64,000 nucleotides of DNA from an uncultured Rhizobium sp. (GTDB lineage Bacteria; Pseudomonadota; Alphaproteobacteria; Rhizobiales; Rhizobiaceae), in NCBI GenBank assembly GCA_945952315.1, contig CAMFIE010000018.1, positions 1 through 64,000 of the forward strand. Direction: 5' to 3'. The notes under the pieces were generated by a model. It was not told the origin of the DNA and made no database searches. It saw only the letters and a program-made list of their open reading frames with translations. The translations under genes were made by a program, and so were the position numbers. Positions 8,482 to 17,770 of the stretch are shown here, piece by piece. The first letter of the stretch is position 1. Each line of letters starts with the position of its first letter.

Positions 8482-9186
8482 ATGAGCACATTTCGTCCCC
8501 GTCAGCGTAGCGCCAAAGCCAAGGTTTATGATCTGATCCCGCCGGAGCCCAGCCGTCCGATGCTGCGCCCGCTTTCCCGCTCGGCGCGTCCCGAGGTGGA
8601 AGATGCCGACTTTACCGTTGTCAGCGAACCGTCCCGCGAACGGGCAAGGCCACAGCCCGGGTCAACGGGGCCGGGCCGTCCCTTCAACGACAATGCGACC
8701 GCACGTCCGAAGAAATCCTCCTTCTTTGCCGGCACGGCACCTTCGGCAAAAAGCCGGGCCGCGCAGGGTGTGATGGCTGGCGAGAGCCTGCTTTCCGGGC
8801 TTTCGGTCAACCTGTTTTCCGCGCTCGTCGCGATGATCTTCCTGCTGGTCTTCGGTCTTGCCGGGGGATTGTCCGCCATTGCCATGATGCGCACTGCCGC
8901 GGTGGACCGCGCGCCGGTGGATATCACCCATGTGGCCGTGCTGCCGAAAACCGTGGATGGTCAGCGCCTGCTGCAGATCAGCGGCATCATCGAGAATCAC
9001 GCAAGCCCTGCCCTCGACAATCCGCGCCTTCGCGCCGAGTTCTATTCCGGTGACCGGCTGGTCGCCACCACCCTGTTCGGCACCCGTACGGGTGTGATCG
9101 AGACGGGTGAAAGCGCCGGTTTTCAGGTAAAATTGCCTCAGGCCGGTGGAAAAACGCTGGACGTGCGGCTGTTTGTTGCGGAATAG
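8482..9186 (+). CDS. Single-pass membrane protein with DUF3426-like periplasmic domain
   Basis: The 234-residue protein has a proline- and arginine-rich cytosolic N-terminus (about 110 residues), one strong transmembrane segment (LFSALVAMIFLLVFGLAGGLSA, about residues 111-132) and a periplasmic C-terminus with LLQISGIIENHASPALDNPRLRAEF, resembling the DUF3426/FxLYD fold. Rhizobial relatives are often annotated as zinc-ribbon (MJ0042) proteins, but no CxxC pair is present here. It is divergent from ftsEX and shares that promoter region. Function unknown. Confidence 0.8.
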   Translation: MSTFRPRQRSAKAKVYDLIPPEPSRPMLRPLSRSARPEVEDADFTVVSEPSRERARPQPGSTGPGRPFNDNATARPKKSSFFAGTAPSAKSRAAQGVMAGESLLSGLSVNLFSALVAMIFLLVFGLAGGLSAIAMMRTAAVDRAPVDITHVAVLPKTVDGQRLLQISGIIENHASPALDNPRLRAEFYSGDRLVATTLFGTRTGVIETGESAGFQVKLPQAGGKTLDVRLFVAE

Positions 9187-9249
9187 GTTGTTTCGCCGGG
9201 CCGCCATTGCTACTGCCGAGGCCTGAAGAGCCTGAAGGAGAGCCAGAGC

Positions 9250-9792
9250 ATGCCCGTCGTCCGCGGAAAGAATATCGACCCGCTTTTCACCGCCGAGCAG
9301 ATTGACGAGCGCAACCGCGCCATGGCTGCGGAAATCGCCTCCGGTCCGGTGAAGGACCTGCTGGTGATCGCGGTGCTCAAAGGCTCCTTCATTTTCGCCG
9401 CTGACCTCATCCGCGCGCTGCATCATACCGGCCTTGCACCGGAAGTGGAGTTCATCACGCTGTCGAGCTATGGCGCGGGCACCGAATCCAAGGGTGTGCG
9501 CATCGTCAAGGATATCGACAGTGATGTGGCAGGCCGCGATGTGCTCTTGATCGATGACATTCTGGAATCGGGCCGCACCCTGCTTTTTGCAAAGCAATTG
9601 CTGCTGGAGCGCGGTGCCCGCAATGTCTCCATTGCGGTTCTCCTCGACAAGAGCGTGAAGCGCCAGGAAAAGCTCGAAGCGGATTATGTCGGCTTCGAAT
9701 GTCCGGATTACTTCGTGGTCGGCTATGGCATGGATGTGGCCTATGCGTTCCGCGAACTGCCCTTTGTCGGCGTCGTCACCGGCGATGCCTGA
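9250..9792 (+). CDS. hpt: Hypoxanthine phosphoribosyltransferase
   Basis: This cytosolic enzyme salvages hypoxanthine (and guanine) with PRPP. The PRPP-binding motif DVLLIDDILESGRT lies at about residues 97-110, preceded by VLKGSFIFAADLIRAL (the flexible-loop/PPi region near 40-55), and the C-terminal DYFVVGYGMDVA gives the purine-contact region. Length (180 residues) is typical. A GAAGGAGA site precedes the ATG. It is followed 138 bases later by the cpdR-like gene. Confidence 0.93.
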   Translation: MPVVRGKNIDPLFTAEQIDERNRAMAAEIASGPVKDLLVIAVLKGSFIFAADLIRALHHTGLAPEVEFITLSSYGAGTESKGVRIVKDIDSDVAGRDVLLIDDILESGRTLLFAKQLLLERGARNVSIAVLLDKSVKRQEKLEADYVGFECPDYFVVGYGMDVAYAFRELPFVGVVTGDA

Positions 9793-9831
9793 TGTCCCAT
9801 AGCGGGAAATGCCTAAACTTGGTGCCTTTCC

Positions 9832-9854
9832 GTTAACCAAGTGATTTGGTTAAC
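9832..9854. promoter_or_regulatory. TTAACCA inverted repeat before the cpdR-like gene
   Basis: Nine-base arms GTTAACCAA and TTGGTTAAC are separated by GTGAT. Each arm holds a TTAACCA half-site like that recognised by CtrA in alphaproteobacteria. The repeat is 77 bases upstream of the response regulator ATG and has no following T-run, so an operator is more likely than a terminator of hpt. Confidence 0.4.
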
Positions 9855-9930
9855 CACAGCCGTTTACGCCACCCTAATAAAACTCTGGTCATGTCCTTTT
9901 CAATAACAAGGACTGACACGGAGAAACCCC

Positions 9931-10290
9931 ATGGCGCGTATTCTGATCACCGAGGACGAAGATTCGCTTCGCCGCTTCGTGGCCCGGGCATTGCGCATGG
10001 ACGGGCATGAAACCCATGAGGCGGCCGATGGCGCCGAAGGGCTGGAAATGCTGGAACAGGGTGGTTTCGACCTGCTTCTTTCCGATATTCGCATGCCGGT
10101 GATGGATGGGATCGAGCTTGCGCATCGCGCAGCCGAAGCCTATCCGGCCATGAAAATCCTGCTGATGACCGGTTATGCCGAACAGCGCGAACGCGCCGAT
10201 GATCTGATGCAGAAGATCGTCGATGTGGTGCCGAAGCCCTTCGCGCTTCCGGATATCCGCCGCGCGGTTGCACTCGCGCTTGCAGCCTGA
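9931..10290 (+). CDS. cpdR: CpdR-like single-domain response regulator
   Basis: The 119-residue protein is a lone receiver domain. It has the acidic pair in ITEDED, the phosphoacceptor Asp52 in LLLSDIRMPVMDG, the switch Thr in LLMTGYAEQ and the conserved Lys in VVPKPFALP. CpdR in Caulobacter and CpdR1 in Sinorhizobium are such stand-alone receivers; unphosphorylated CpdR directs ClpXP proteolysis of CtrA and others. The position after hpt matches my memory of the rhizobial locus. A different single-domain receiver remains possible. Confidence 0.7.
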   Translation: MARILITEDEDSLRRFVARALRMDGHETHEAADGAEGLEMLEQGGFDLLLSDIRMPVMDGIELAHRAAEAYPAMKILLMTGYAEQRERADDLMQKIVDVVPKPFALPDIRRAVALALAA

Positions 10291-10306
10291 TTTTCCCGCA
10301 GACTGA

Positions 10307-12892
10307 TCAGTTGAGGTTCAGCAACCGTTCCAGATAGGTGCGGCCCGCCGGGCTGATCGACCCGTCACCGAGCTTGCGTCGGATGGCATCGAGAATTTCG
10401 CGGGCGCGTTGCACATCCACCTCGTCCGGCACCTTGCCGTAATTGTCCTCGCCAAGCCCGTTGCCGTCCCGGGCGCGGCCAAGCGGATCACGCCCGCTTT
10501 CACCCTGACCGCCCGGACCTGCCTGCATCGAGCCCTGGCCTCGGCCTTTGCCGGACATGGACTGCATCATTTCCCTGGCGCCCTTGCGCAGCGCTTCTAT
10601 CGCACGGCCTTGCGCCCCGAGTGCCGGATCGCCCTCGCCGCGGCCAAGCGCCTTGCCTGCCTCGCCCATTTCCTTGCCCGCCTCGCCGAATCCCTTGTTC
10701 GGCTTCATGCCCAGTTCCTTCAAGCCTTGACCAAGCTCTTTCAGCTGCTGCTCCAGTTCGCGCTGGCGTTTTTCCAGCGCCTGCATCTGCTGCTGAAGCT
10801 CTTTGGCGCTCTTTCCCTGTGGCGAAGGCTGTTCCTTGCCCTCGGCGCCGTTTTGATCCGGCATCGGCTGTTGCATCGGGTCCTCACCGGAAAGACCATC
10901 CATCGGGTCTTCGTCCGTGCTGTTCTGCCCTTCCTGCCATTGCTGCTGCATCAGCTGCTGGTTCAGCTTGAAGGTCTCGTCCAGCAGTTTCTGCTGCTCG
11001 GACAAAAGCTTGCCAAGCTTGTCCACCTGCTCGCGCGCCTTCTTTTCTGCTTCCGTCGGCGGCTGGCGCTGGCTTGGGCCAGCTTGCAGATTGTTCATCA
11101 GCCGCTGCATGTCGGACAGGAGCTTTTCGGCGGCCTCGCGGTTTCCGGAACGTGCCATGTTTTCCAGCTGGTCCATCATCCGCTCCAGATCCTGCTGGCG
11201 GATGACATTGCGGGCCTCGGCATTGTTATCCCCGGCACGGGGCTGCTGCATGCGCCTGGAAAGGGCAGTCATATAGTCCTGCATTGCCTTGCGCAGATTG
11301 TCCATCAGCGCCTTCACCTCGGCATCCGGCGCATTGCGCTTCAGCGCGTCGGCAAGGGCCTTCTGTGCATCGCGCACCGCCTTTTCGGCAACCGGCAGAT
11401 CACCGCCATCGATCCCCAGCGCGATTTCCCAGAGATAGGCGGCGGTGTCCTTGAGGTCGGCACCGGTCCGGGCAAGCGCCATCCGGGAGCGTGCCGATTT
11501 CACCAGAAGATAGTGGGTAAGGTTGGGTATGCTTTCGTCGGCACGCAGCGTGATCGCATCATTGAACGCGATCGCCTTTGCGAGATCGCGGACATCGAGC
11601 GAAAAAATCTGCCGTTCTTCCGCAATCGCCGCCGCCAGCGGTTCGCCGAAGGCGCGGGCCGGAAGCACCAGTTCACGCGGTTCGCTTCTGCCGGTCTGGC
11701 CCGCCGCATCTTCGGTCAAAAGGGTGATCCTTACCCGCTTTCCGGAGAGCGGATGGTCGGTGAGATTGCGGCTGGCAAGGCCCTTGACCTCGCCGCGCAC
11801 CTGCGCAGGCAGATCGATCGGATAGTCGGGCAGCGGGAAAAGCGGTTCCGCACCGGGTGTTTCGTCCACCGGTACGATCTCTGCCCATGCGGATTTCAGT
11901 CCATAGTCGTCTGAGCCCTTGTAGCGGATTTCGAGTGCGCCATTGGCGCTGCGGCGGGGTTCACCGTCAAAAGCAATCCTTGGCGGCTGGTCTGGCAGCA
12001 GCCGGATGTCGATCCGCCGATCACCGATCAGCAATGCCCCGTCGCGGGAGAGCCTGAGGCTGAGACTTTGAACGTCGCCGGCGCTTGCCGAAGGTTCCTT
12101 TGTCGGCGTCAGGGGCTGAGGGTCTGCAACCCCGGCTGGCTGAAAGCGGATGCTCTCCGGCATGCCTTCGCCGCTCTTTCGCACGGTCAGCATCGAAAAT
12201 TGCGGTATGGCCGGTACCGTCTCGCCTTCCTTGAGCGTCAGCGCCGGTTTTCCGGTATAGGCGGGTGGCGTGACCCAGATATCGGTGCGCAGCCCTATCG
12301 TCTGTGGACCCGGATGATTGCGGAAGGCATCGCTGAAGCGCCCGGCATCACCCGAAAATGAAAAGGCAAAGGCAAGCGCGAAGGTGAGGGCAGGGATTGC
12401 CCTTAGTCCAAGAGGATCATGCAGGCTGATATCCGGCCGCGGCGAGCCCGGATCCAGCCGACCCAACAGACCCGCCATTCGCGCCCGGTGCCGCGCCCAC
12501 AAGGCGCGCGCAAAGACCGTTTCCGTAACAGGCTCATCATCCTGGACCACAAGGGCCTGATGCGGCAGCGCATTCTGGATTTCCAGGCGCCGGTCGACAG
12601 CCGCCTTTTTCGGCCAGCGCAGCGAGAGAAAGGGCAGAAGGCTAGCCAGGAAGGAGAAGATCAGCCCGAAGACGAAAACCCAGCGCAGCCAGTCCGGCAG
12701 GCTGCGGAAAAAGCCGAACCATGCAGCAGAGAGAAAAAGGGAGGCAATGGATAGCGGTGCAATCAGATGCGGCAGCGCGTCTTCCAGCAGAAGTGCAAGC
12801 CCCGCCCGTGCACGCGCAACCGCGATGCGCTTTGCCAGCGCCTTCTCGTCTGCCTCCTGCCGCACCGGGTCCATCCACGTCCTTTCCGTCAT
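10307..12892 (-). CDS. TIGR02302/DUF4175 family membrane protein
   Basis: The 861-residue protein has two or three transmembrane segments near the N-terminus (about residues 38-95), one more near 165-180 (AIPALTFALAFAFSF), then a large extracytoplasmic region. The C-terminal half is rich in Gln, Lys and Glu, with coiled-coil-like stretches such as LQQQMQALEKRQRELEQQ, and a low-complexity Gly/Met/Glu part. This is the architecture of the alphaproteobacterial TIGR02302 family, of unknown function. It stands alone between the cpdR-like gene and lysA. Confidence 0.88.
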   Translation of the reverse strand: MTERTWMDPVRQEADEKALAKRIAVARARAGLALLLEDALPHLIAPLSIASLFLSAAWFGFFRSLPDWLRWVFVFGLIFSFLASLLPFLSLRWPKKAAVDRRLEIQNALPHQALVVQDDEPVTETVFARALWARHRARMAGLLGRLDPGSPRPDISLHDPLGLRAIPALTFALAFAFSFSGDAGRFSDAFRNHPGPQTIGLRTDIWVTPPAYTGKPALTLKEGETVPAIPQFSMLTVRKSGEGMPESIRFQPAGVADPQPLTPTKEPSASAGDVQSLSLRLSRDGALLIGDRRIDIRLLPDQPPRIAFDGEPRRSANGALEIRYKGSDDYGLKSAWAEIVPVDETPGAEPLFPLPDYPIDLPAQVRGEVKGLASRNLTDHPLSGKRVRITLLTEDAAGQTGRSEPRELVLPARAFGEPLAAAIAEERQIFSLDVRDLAKAIAFNDAITLRADESIPNLTHYLLVKSARSRMALARTGADLKDTAAYLWEIALGIDGGDLPVAEKAVRDAQKALADALKRNAPDAEVKALMDNLRKAMQDYMTALSRRMQQPRAGDNNAEARNVIRQQDLERMMDQLENMARSGNREAAEKLLSDMQRLMNNLQAGPSQRQPPTEAEKKAREQVDKLGKLLSEQQKLLDETFKLNQQLMQQQWQEGQNSTDEDPMDGLSGEDPMQQPMPDQNGAEGKEQPSPQGKSAKELQQQMQALEKRQRELEQQLKELGQGLKELGMKPNKGFGEAGKEMGEAGKALGRGEGDPALGAQGRAIEALRKGAREMMQSMSGKGRGQGSMQAGPGGQGESGRDPLGRARDGNGLGEDNYGKVPDEVDVQRAREILDAIRRKLGDGSISPAGRTYLERLLNLN

Positions 12893-12964
12893 CCGCGAAG
12901 CGGATCAGGCCTGTGTTTCGAATGAGGATAGCATTCTTTGTGGCGAAGACGAGGGCAGGTTGCC

Positions 12965-12994
12965 CTTTGGCCCTTGAAAATCACCGGGCCAAAG
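12965..12994. terminator. Hairpin between lysA and the TIGR02302 gene
   Basis: Perfect nine-base arms CTTTGGCCC and GGGCCAAAG enclose a 12-base loop. It begins nine bases after the lysA stop on the minus strand. There is no clear U-run, so it may be a weak or Rho-assisted terminator or a processing hairpin. Confidence 0.4.
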
Positions 12995-13002
12995 TTTCGG
13001 GA

Positions 13003-14271
13003 TCACGCCAGCCAGTCCGGCACCGAATCGAGCCCGATCAGCTCTTCATAGCTGGGGCGCTTGCGGATCACGTGGAAGCGGTCGCCGCTCACCAGCACTT
13101 CCGGCACCAGACGGCGGGTGTTGTAGGTGCCAGCCTGCACCGCGCCATAGGCACCGGCAGAACCGACCGCCATCAGATCACCGGTCTTCGGCATCGCCAT
13201 TTCGCGATCCTGGGCGAGGTAGTCCCCGGTTTCGCAGACCGGACCGACCACATCCGCCTTGATCCGCGGTGCATTGGCAGCGGTGAGTGTTACGGGCCGT
13301 ACCTCGTGATAGGCCTCGTAAAGCGTGGGGCGGATCAGGTCGTTCATCGCGGCGTCGACGATCACGAATGTCTTTTCGCCGCCATCCTTCACGTAGATGA
13401 CTTCGGTCACCAGAATACCGGCATTGCCGACGATCAGGCGCCCCGGCTCGGCGACGATCTTGCAATCGAGGCCCTTGAGCTGGTTCTTCACCGTGCTGGC
13501 ATAGGCATCGGGCAGCGGCGGGGGATTATTGTCTTCGCGGTAGGGAATGCCGAGCCCGCCGCCGATATCCACATGCTCGATCAGGTGGCCATCGGCCCTA
13601 AGCGTATCCACGAGTTCGCGCAGCAGCTTGAACGCATCGTCAAACGGCTGCAGATCGGTGATCTGGCTGCCGATATGCATGTCGATGCCGGTTACCTGAA
13701 TGCCGGGAAGGGTGGCGGCATGGGCATAGACAGCGCGCGCCCGCTCCCAGGAAATACCGAACTTGTTTTCCTTCTTGCCGGTCGAGATCTTGGCATGCGT
13801 GCGGGCATCCACATCCGGATTGATGCGGAAAGACACCGGTGCCTTCTTGCCCATCAGAAGGGCGCGGCGGTTCAGCACTTCGAGCTCGGGTTCGGATTCG
13901 ACATTGAAGCAGTAGATTCCGGCATGCAGCGCCAGATCCATTTCGGATACGGTCTTGCCGACGCCCGAAAACATGATCTTCGAAGCCGGAAAGCCAGCGG
14001 CCAGCGCCCGGCGAAGCTCGCCTTCGGAAACCACATCGACGCCTGCGCCAAGCCGCGCCAGCGTCTTCAGCACGGCCTGGTTGGAATTGGCCTTCATCGC
14101 ATAGCAGGTGAGGTTGTCCACATCGCCGAAGGCCTCGGAAAACACCCGGTAATGACGCTCCAGCGTCGCTGTCGAATAGCAGTAGAAAGGGGTACCAACC
14201 TGATCGGCAATCTCTGTGACCGGCACATCTTCCGCAAAGAGAACGCCGTCGCGATAGTCAAAATGGTTCAC
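13003..14271 (-). CDS. lysA: Diaminopimelate decarboxylase
   Basis: This PLP enzyme makes L-lysine from meso-diaminopimelate. The PLP lysine is in CYAMKANSNQ (near residue 59), the glycine-rich phosphate loop in DIGGGLGIPY, and substrate/PLP residues in EPGRLIVGNAG and CETGDYLAQDR. Length (422 residues) is typical. It precedes a small lipoprotein gene of the LptM type; the order argH, lipoprotein gene, lysA on one strand is common in alphaproteobacteria. Confidence 0.95.
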   Translation of the reverse strand: MNHFDYRDGVLFAEDVPVTEIADQVGTPFYCYSTATLERHYRVFSEAFGDVDNLTCYAMKANSNQAVLKTLARLGAGVDVVSEGELRRALAAGFPASKIMFSGVGKTVSEMDLALHAGIYCFNVESEPELEVLNRRALLMGKKAPVSFRINPDVDARTHAKISTGKKENKFGISWERARAVYAHAATLPGIQVTGIDMHIGSQITDLQPFDDAFKLLRELVDTLRADGHLIEHVDIGGGLGIPYREDNNPPPLPDAYASTVKNQLKGLDCKIVAEPGRLIVGNAGILVTEVIYVKDGGEKTFVIVDAAMNDLIRPTLYEAYHEVRPVTLTAANAPRIKADVVGPVCETGDYLAQDREMAMPKTGDLMAVGSAGAYGAVQAGTYNTRRLVPEVLVSGDRFHVIRKRPSYEELIGLDSVPDWLA

Positions 14272-14297
14272 GGGCTTGGGGACCTGTCGTTAAGGGA

Positions 14298-14492
14298 TCA
14301 CAGAAGCGGATCAAGCACGAAATGCTTGTCTTCCACCGGCGGCAATGCCTGGTTTTTCTTGCCGTATTTGTCCTGGCTTTTTGCGGCCACACTTGGCGGG
14401 TCGAGGTCACCCTTGCGGCCACAGCCGGAAAGCGCCAGCCCGGCTGCGAGCAAAAGCGCCAGCGGCAGAAGCATCTTGGTCGTGTTCGGCAT
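14298..14492 (-). CDS. Small lipoprotein, LptM type
   Basis: The 64-residue product has a signal segment and lipobox LALSGC, followed by GRKGDLDPP, the short CGRKGPLxxP-like motif of LptM (YifL), which helps assemble the LptDE lipopolysaccharide translocon in E. coli. The ATG at 14492 has GAGG seven bases upstream; a TTG two codons earlier is less likely. It lies between argH and lysA on the same strand, as in many proteobacteria. Confidence 0.82.
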   Translation of the reverse strand: MPNTTKMLLPLALLLAAGLALSGCGRKGDLDPPSVAAKSQDKYGKKNQALPPVEDKHFVLDPLL

Positions 14493-14573
14493 GGGCAACC
14501 TCGTTGAATAGTTCCTGCGGGCCTTGGCAGCCGGTTCTAATGGAAAACCGGGCCGGGGGAAAGGGTCGCTCTG

Positions 14574-15977
14574 TCAGAGCCGCTTCTGCCAATAGGCAAT
14601 CTGCGCGCGGACTTGTGAGGGAGCGGTGCCGCCAAAGCTCTGGCGCGAGGCAACCGAAGCCTCGACGGTCAAAACGGAATAAATGCCGTTGTTGATGACC
14701 GGATTGATGGCCTTCAGCTCGTCGAGTGTCAGTTCCGACAGCGTGCAGCCGCGTTTTTCGGCAAGGGCAACCGCGCGCCCGGTTATGTGATGGGCCTCGC
14801 GGAAGGGCAGACCTGCCTCGCGCACCAACCAGTCCGCAAGGTCGGTTGCGGTGGAATAGCCGGAGCCGGCGGCCTCCTTCATCCGGTCGGTGCGAACCGT
14901 AAGATCGAGCATCATCCCTGTCATGGCGGCAAGTGCCAGTTCCAGGCTTTCGGCCGCATCGAAGACCTGTTCCTTGTCTTCCTGCATGTCCTTGGAATAG
15001 GCAAGCGGCAGGCCTTTCATCACGGTCAGAAGCGCGATCAGCGAGCCGTTGATGCGGCCGGTCTTGGCACGCACCAGCTCGGCTGCATCCGGATTCTTCT
15101 TCTGCGGCATGATCGAGGAGCCCGTGGAAAAGGCATCCGAAAGCCGGATGAAACCAAACTGCGGTGTGCTCCAGATCACGATTTCTTCCGCCAGCCGCGA
15201 CAGATGCGTGGCGGTAATCGCCGCGACCGAAAGGAATTCCAGCGCGAAATCGCGGTCTGAAACCGTGTCGATCGAGTTGCGGGTCGGCTCGCGAAAGCCC
15301 AGCGCCGATGCGGTCATGTGCCGGTCAATCGGATAGGGTGTGCCGGCAAGGGCTGCCGCACCGATCGGGCTTTCGTCGAGGTGCTCGATCGCGTGGCGCA
15401 CGCGCTCGCGGTCACGCCCGAACATTTCCACATAGGCCATGCAATGGTGGCCAAAGGTCACGGGCTGGGCCGTCTGCAGATGGGTAAATCCTGGCATTAC
15501 GGTTTCGGCATGTTCTTCGGCGCGCGTCAGGAACGCGGAAATCAGTTTGGTCAGCGCCGTTTCCGTGCGCTTCAGCTCCGCCTTCACCCAAAGACGGAAA
15601 TCAAGCGCTACCTGATCATTGCGCGAGCGGGCGGTATGCAGGCGTCCGGCGGCCGCGCCGATCAGGTTTGCAAGGCGCGCTTCCACATTCATGTGGATGT
15701 CTTCGAGCTTGCGCGAGAAGGTGAACGTGCCCGCCTCGATCTCGCCGCGGATGGTGGTCAGACCTGCGACAATCTGGTCGCGGTCACTCTCCGTAATGAT
15801 GCCCTGTTTGGCCAGCATGGTGGCATGGGCAATCGATCCGGTGATGTCTTCGGCATAGAGCTTCTTGTCGAAGTCGATGGAGGCATTTATCTCCTCCATG
15901 ATGGCATCCGGTCCGGAGGCGAAACGCCCGCCCCACATCTGGTTGGAAGCCTGATTGTCCGAACTGCCGTTTGCCAT
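14574..15977 (-). CDS. argH: Argininosuccinate lyase
   Basis: ArgH splits argininosuccinate into arginine and fumarate, the last step of arginine synthesis. The superfamily signature [12 protein letters not shown] is present, and [11 protein letters not shown] and [10 protein letters not shown], other conserved blocks of the fumarase/aspartase fold, are seen in order. Length is 467 residues, as usual. The gene is divergent from tlpA, whose start lies 23 bases beyond the argH start. Confidence 0.96.
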   Translation of the reverse strand: MANGSSDNQASNQMWGGRFASGPDAIMEEINASIDFDKKLYAEDITGSIAHATMLAKQGIITESDRDQIVAGLTTIRGEIEAGTFTFSRKLEDIHMNVEARLANLIGAAAGRLHTARSRNDQVALDFRLWVKAELKRTETALTKLISAFLTRAEEHAETVMPGFTHLQTAQPVTFGHHCMAYVEMFGRDRERVRHAIEHLDESPIGAAALAGTPYPIDRHMTASALGFREPTRNSIDTVSDRDFALEFLSVAAITATHLSRLAEEIVIWSTPQFGFIRLSDAFSTGSSIMPQKKNPDAAELVRAKTGRINGSLIALLTVMKGLPLAYSKDMQEDKEQVFDAAESLELALAAMTGMMLDLTVRTDRMKEAAGSGYSTATDLADWLVREAGLPFREAHHITGRAVALAEKRGCTLSELTLDELKAINPVINNGIYSVLTVEASVASRQSFGGTAPSQVRAQIAYWQKRL

Positions 15978-16000
15978 GCCTGTTTATCCTGGAGCCTGAA

Positions 16001-16675
16001 ATGACCTCGAAAAAGCCCGTCGGCCTTCGCCCTGTCCTGTTGATCGCCGCAGCCCTTGCGGCGGGCGCAATTGCCGGTTCCGCAGCGGTATACGTGAAGG
16101 GCATGGGGTCTGGCAATGGCATAGCCCAACCGCAGAAGTTTGCCGGTCTCGGGGCGGATTGCCCGATCGCACCGGCGAAGAAAACCGCCCTTGGCGCCGC
16201 AGCAAAGGGGGAGGTTGCGGCCATGACCATTGCCGATCAGCCGCGCACGCTGGATGGCCTTTCCTTCAAGGGGCCGGACGGACGCGACCGGTCGCTCAAG
16301 GATTTTGGCGGCAAGACGGTGCTGATGAATATCTGGGCCACCTGGTGCTTCCCCTGCCGCGAGGAAATGCCGGCGCTGGACCGGCTCCAGAATGCGCGCG
16401 GCGGCAATGATTTCGAGGTCGTTGCCGTCAATATCGATACGGGCGGCGATGAAAAGCCGAAGGCCTTTTTCTCTGAGACCGGAATCAAGAGCCTTGCCTA
16501 TTATCGCGACAGTTCGATGGGTGTCTTCAATGCGCTGAAGAAGGAGGGTCTTGCGATGGGCCTGCCGGTAACCCTGCTGATCGACGGAAAGGGTTGTGTG
16601 CTCGGTTCGATGAATGGTCCCGCCAAATGGGACAGTCCGGACGCGGCGGCGCTGATCGAGGCAGCGGCGAAATAG
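16001..16675 (+). CDS. tlpA: TlpA-like thiol:disulfide interchange protein
   Basis: The 224-residue product has one N-terminal membrane anchor (PVLLIAAALAAGAIAGSAAV) and a periplasmic thioredoxin fold with active site ATWCFPCREEMP at about residues 113-124. TlpA-type proteins reduce cysteines or copper-site partners needed for cytochrome maturation. The start ATG at 16001 follows GGAG by 6-7 bases; a longer frame would overlap argH. A divergent arrangement with argH is common in rhizobia. Confidence 0.88.
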   Translation: MTSKKPVGLRPVLLIAAALAAGAIAGSAAVYVKGMGSGNGIAQPQKFAGLGADCPIAPAKKTALGAAAKGEVAAMTIADQPRTLDGLSFKGPDGRDRSLKDFGGKTVLMNIWATWCFPCREEMPALDRLQNARGGNDFEVVAVNIDTGGDEKPKAFFSETGIKSLAYYRDSSMGVFNALKKEGLAMGLPVTLLIDGKGCVLGSMNGPAKWDSPDAAALIEAAAK

Positions 16676-16692
16676 GGAATTTCAGGGAAAAC

Positions 16693-16816
16693 GCCCCTCA
16701 TCCGGCTGCCGCCACCTTCTCCCCATTGTCATGGGGAGAAGGACGCAAGAGATCAGTTGTTGTGCTTCCTTCTCCCCGTAAAACGGGGAGAAGGTTCCTG
16801 CAGGGGGATGAGGGGC
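16693..16816. repeat. RIME-like palindromic intergenic element
   Basis: The 124-base element is bounded by perfect 11-base inverted ends GCCCCTCATCC and GGATGAGGGGC. Inside are two hairpins: 16715-16742 (12-base arms around TGTC) and 16768-16794 (12-base arms around AAA), both with arms CCTTCTCCCC. This structure and sequence match the Rhizobium-specific intergenic mosaic elements (RIME1). It lies between the convergent tlpA and hbdA genes and may also act as a bidirectional terminator. Confidence 0.85.
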
Positions 16817-16845
16817 AATCAGGGTTGAACGGCTAATCAGCCGGA

Positions 16846-17718
16846 TCAGCGCGTCGGAACCGGGACCTCGCCGCGGTAATCATAGAAGCCGCGACCGGAT
16901 TTGCGACCGAGCCAGCCGGCTTCGACATATTTCACAAGAAGCGGGCAAGGGCGGTACTTGCTGTCGGCAAGGCCGTCATGCAGCACCTGCATGATCGAAA
17001 GGCAGGTGTCGAGACCGATGAAATCGGCAAGCTGCAGCGGACCCATCGGATGGTTGGCCCCGAGGCGCATGGCGGTATCGATGGCTTCGACCGTGCCGAC
17101 ACCTTCATAAAGCGTATAGATCGCCTCGTTGATCATCGGCAGAAGGATGCGGTTGACGATGAAGGCCGGGAAGTCTTCTGCAACCGTTACGGTTTTTTCG
17201 AGCGTGTTGACGAATTCGCGGGCCGCCTTGAAGGTTTCCTCCCCGGTCGCAATGCCGCGCACCAGTTCCACCAGCTTCATCACCGGAACCGGGTTCATGA
17301 AGTGAATGCCCATGAAGCGTTCGGCCCGGTCTGTGGAAGAGGCCAGGCGCGTGATGGAAAGCGACGAGGTGTTGGTGGCAAGGATCGCCTCGGGCTTCAG
17401 CACCGGACAGACCTGCGCATAGATCTTGCGCTTCACCTGCTCATCTTCGGTCGCGGCCTCGATCACCAGATCCGCATTGGCAAGATCATTGACGTCGGCT
17501 GAGGCAGTGATGCGCGAAAGGGCCTGGTTGCGGGCCTCGTCTGTCATCTTGCCGGAGGAAACCTGCCGGGCGAGATTGCCGTTGATGGTGGCAAGCGCCG
17601 GTTCGATCCGCTCCTTGGAAACATCGTAGATGTGAACCTTGTAGCCCGCCAGCGCCGAGACATGGGCAATGCCGCACCCCATCTGGCCCGCGCCGATGAT
17701 ACCAATGTTCCTGATCAT
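16846..17718 (-). CDS. hbdA: 3-hydroxybutyryl-CoA dehydrogenase
   Basis: This cytosolic enzyme interconverts 3-hydroxybutyryl-CoA and acetoacetyl-CoA with NAD(P). The Rossmann motif GIIGAGQMGCGIAH starts at residue 6, and the catalytic His is in GIHFMNPVPVMKLVE. The C-terminal HPMGPLQLADFIGLD block is the usual substrate-site region. Length is 290 residues. The ATG at 17718 has a CAGGAGGT site. It lies downstream of etfBA, suggesting a link with acyl-CoA oxidation or polyhydroxybutyrate turnover. Confidence 0.93.
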   Translation of the reverse strand: MIRNIGIIGAGQMGCGIAHVSALAGYKVHIYDVSKERIEPALATINGNLARQVSSGKMTDEARNQALSRITASADVNDLANADLVIEAATEDEQVKRKIYAQVCPVLKPEAILATNTSSLSITRLASSTDRAERFMGIHFMNPVPVMKLVELVRGIATGEETFKAAREFVNTLEKTVTVAEDFPAFIVNRILLPMINEAIYTLYEGVGTVEAIDTAMRLGANHPMGPLQLADFIGLDTCLSIMQVLHDGLADSKYRPCPLLVKYVEAGWLGRKSGRGFYDYRGEVPVPTR

Positions 17719-17770
17719 GACGACCTCCTGAACCGCGGACCTTCGCGTCCGTCCCTTTACCAAGGAATAT

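Noticed and set aside
10409-11914. Long plus-strand frame inside the TIGR02302 gene
   Set aside because: It is rich in Leu/Arg/His repeats typical of an antisense shadow of the real minus-strand gene, with no domain or start signal.
16693-16816. CRISPR array
   Set aside because: Only two hairpin repeats with unequal spacing and outer inverted ends; this fits a RIME-like element, not repeat-spacer units.
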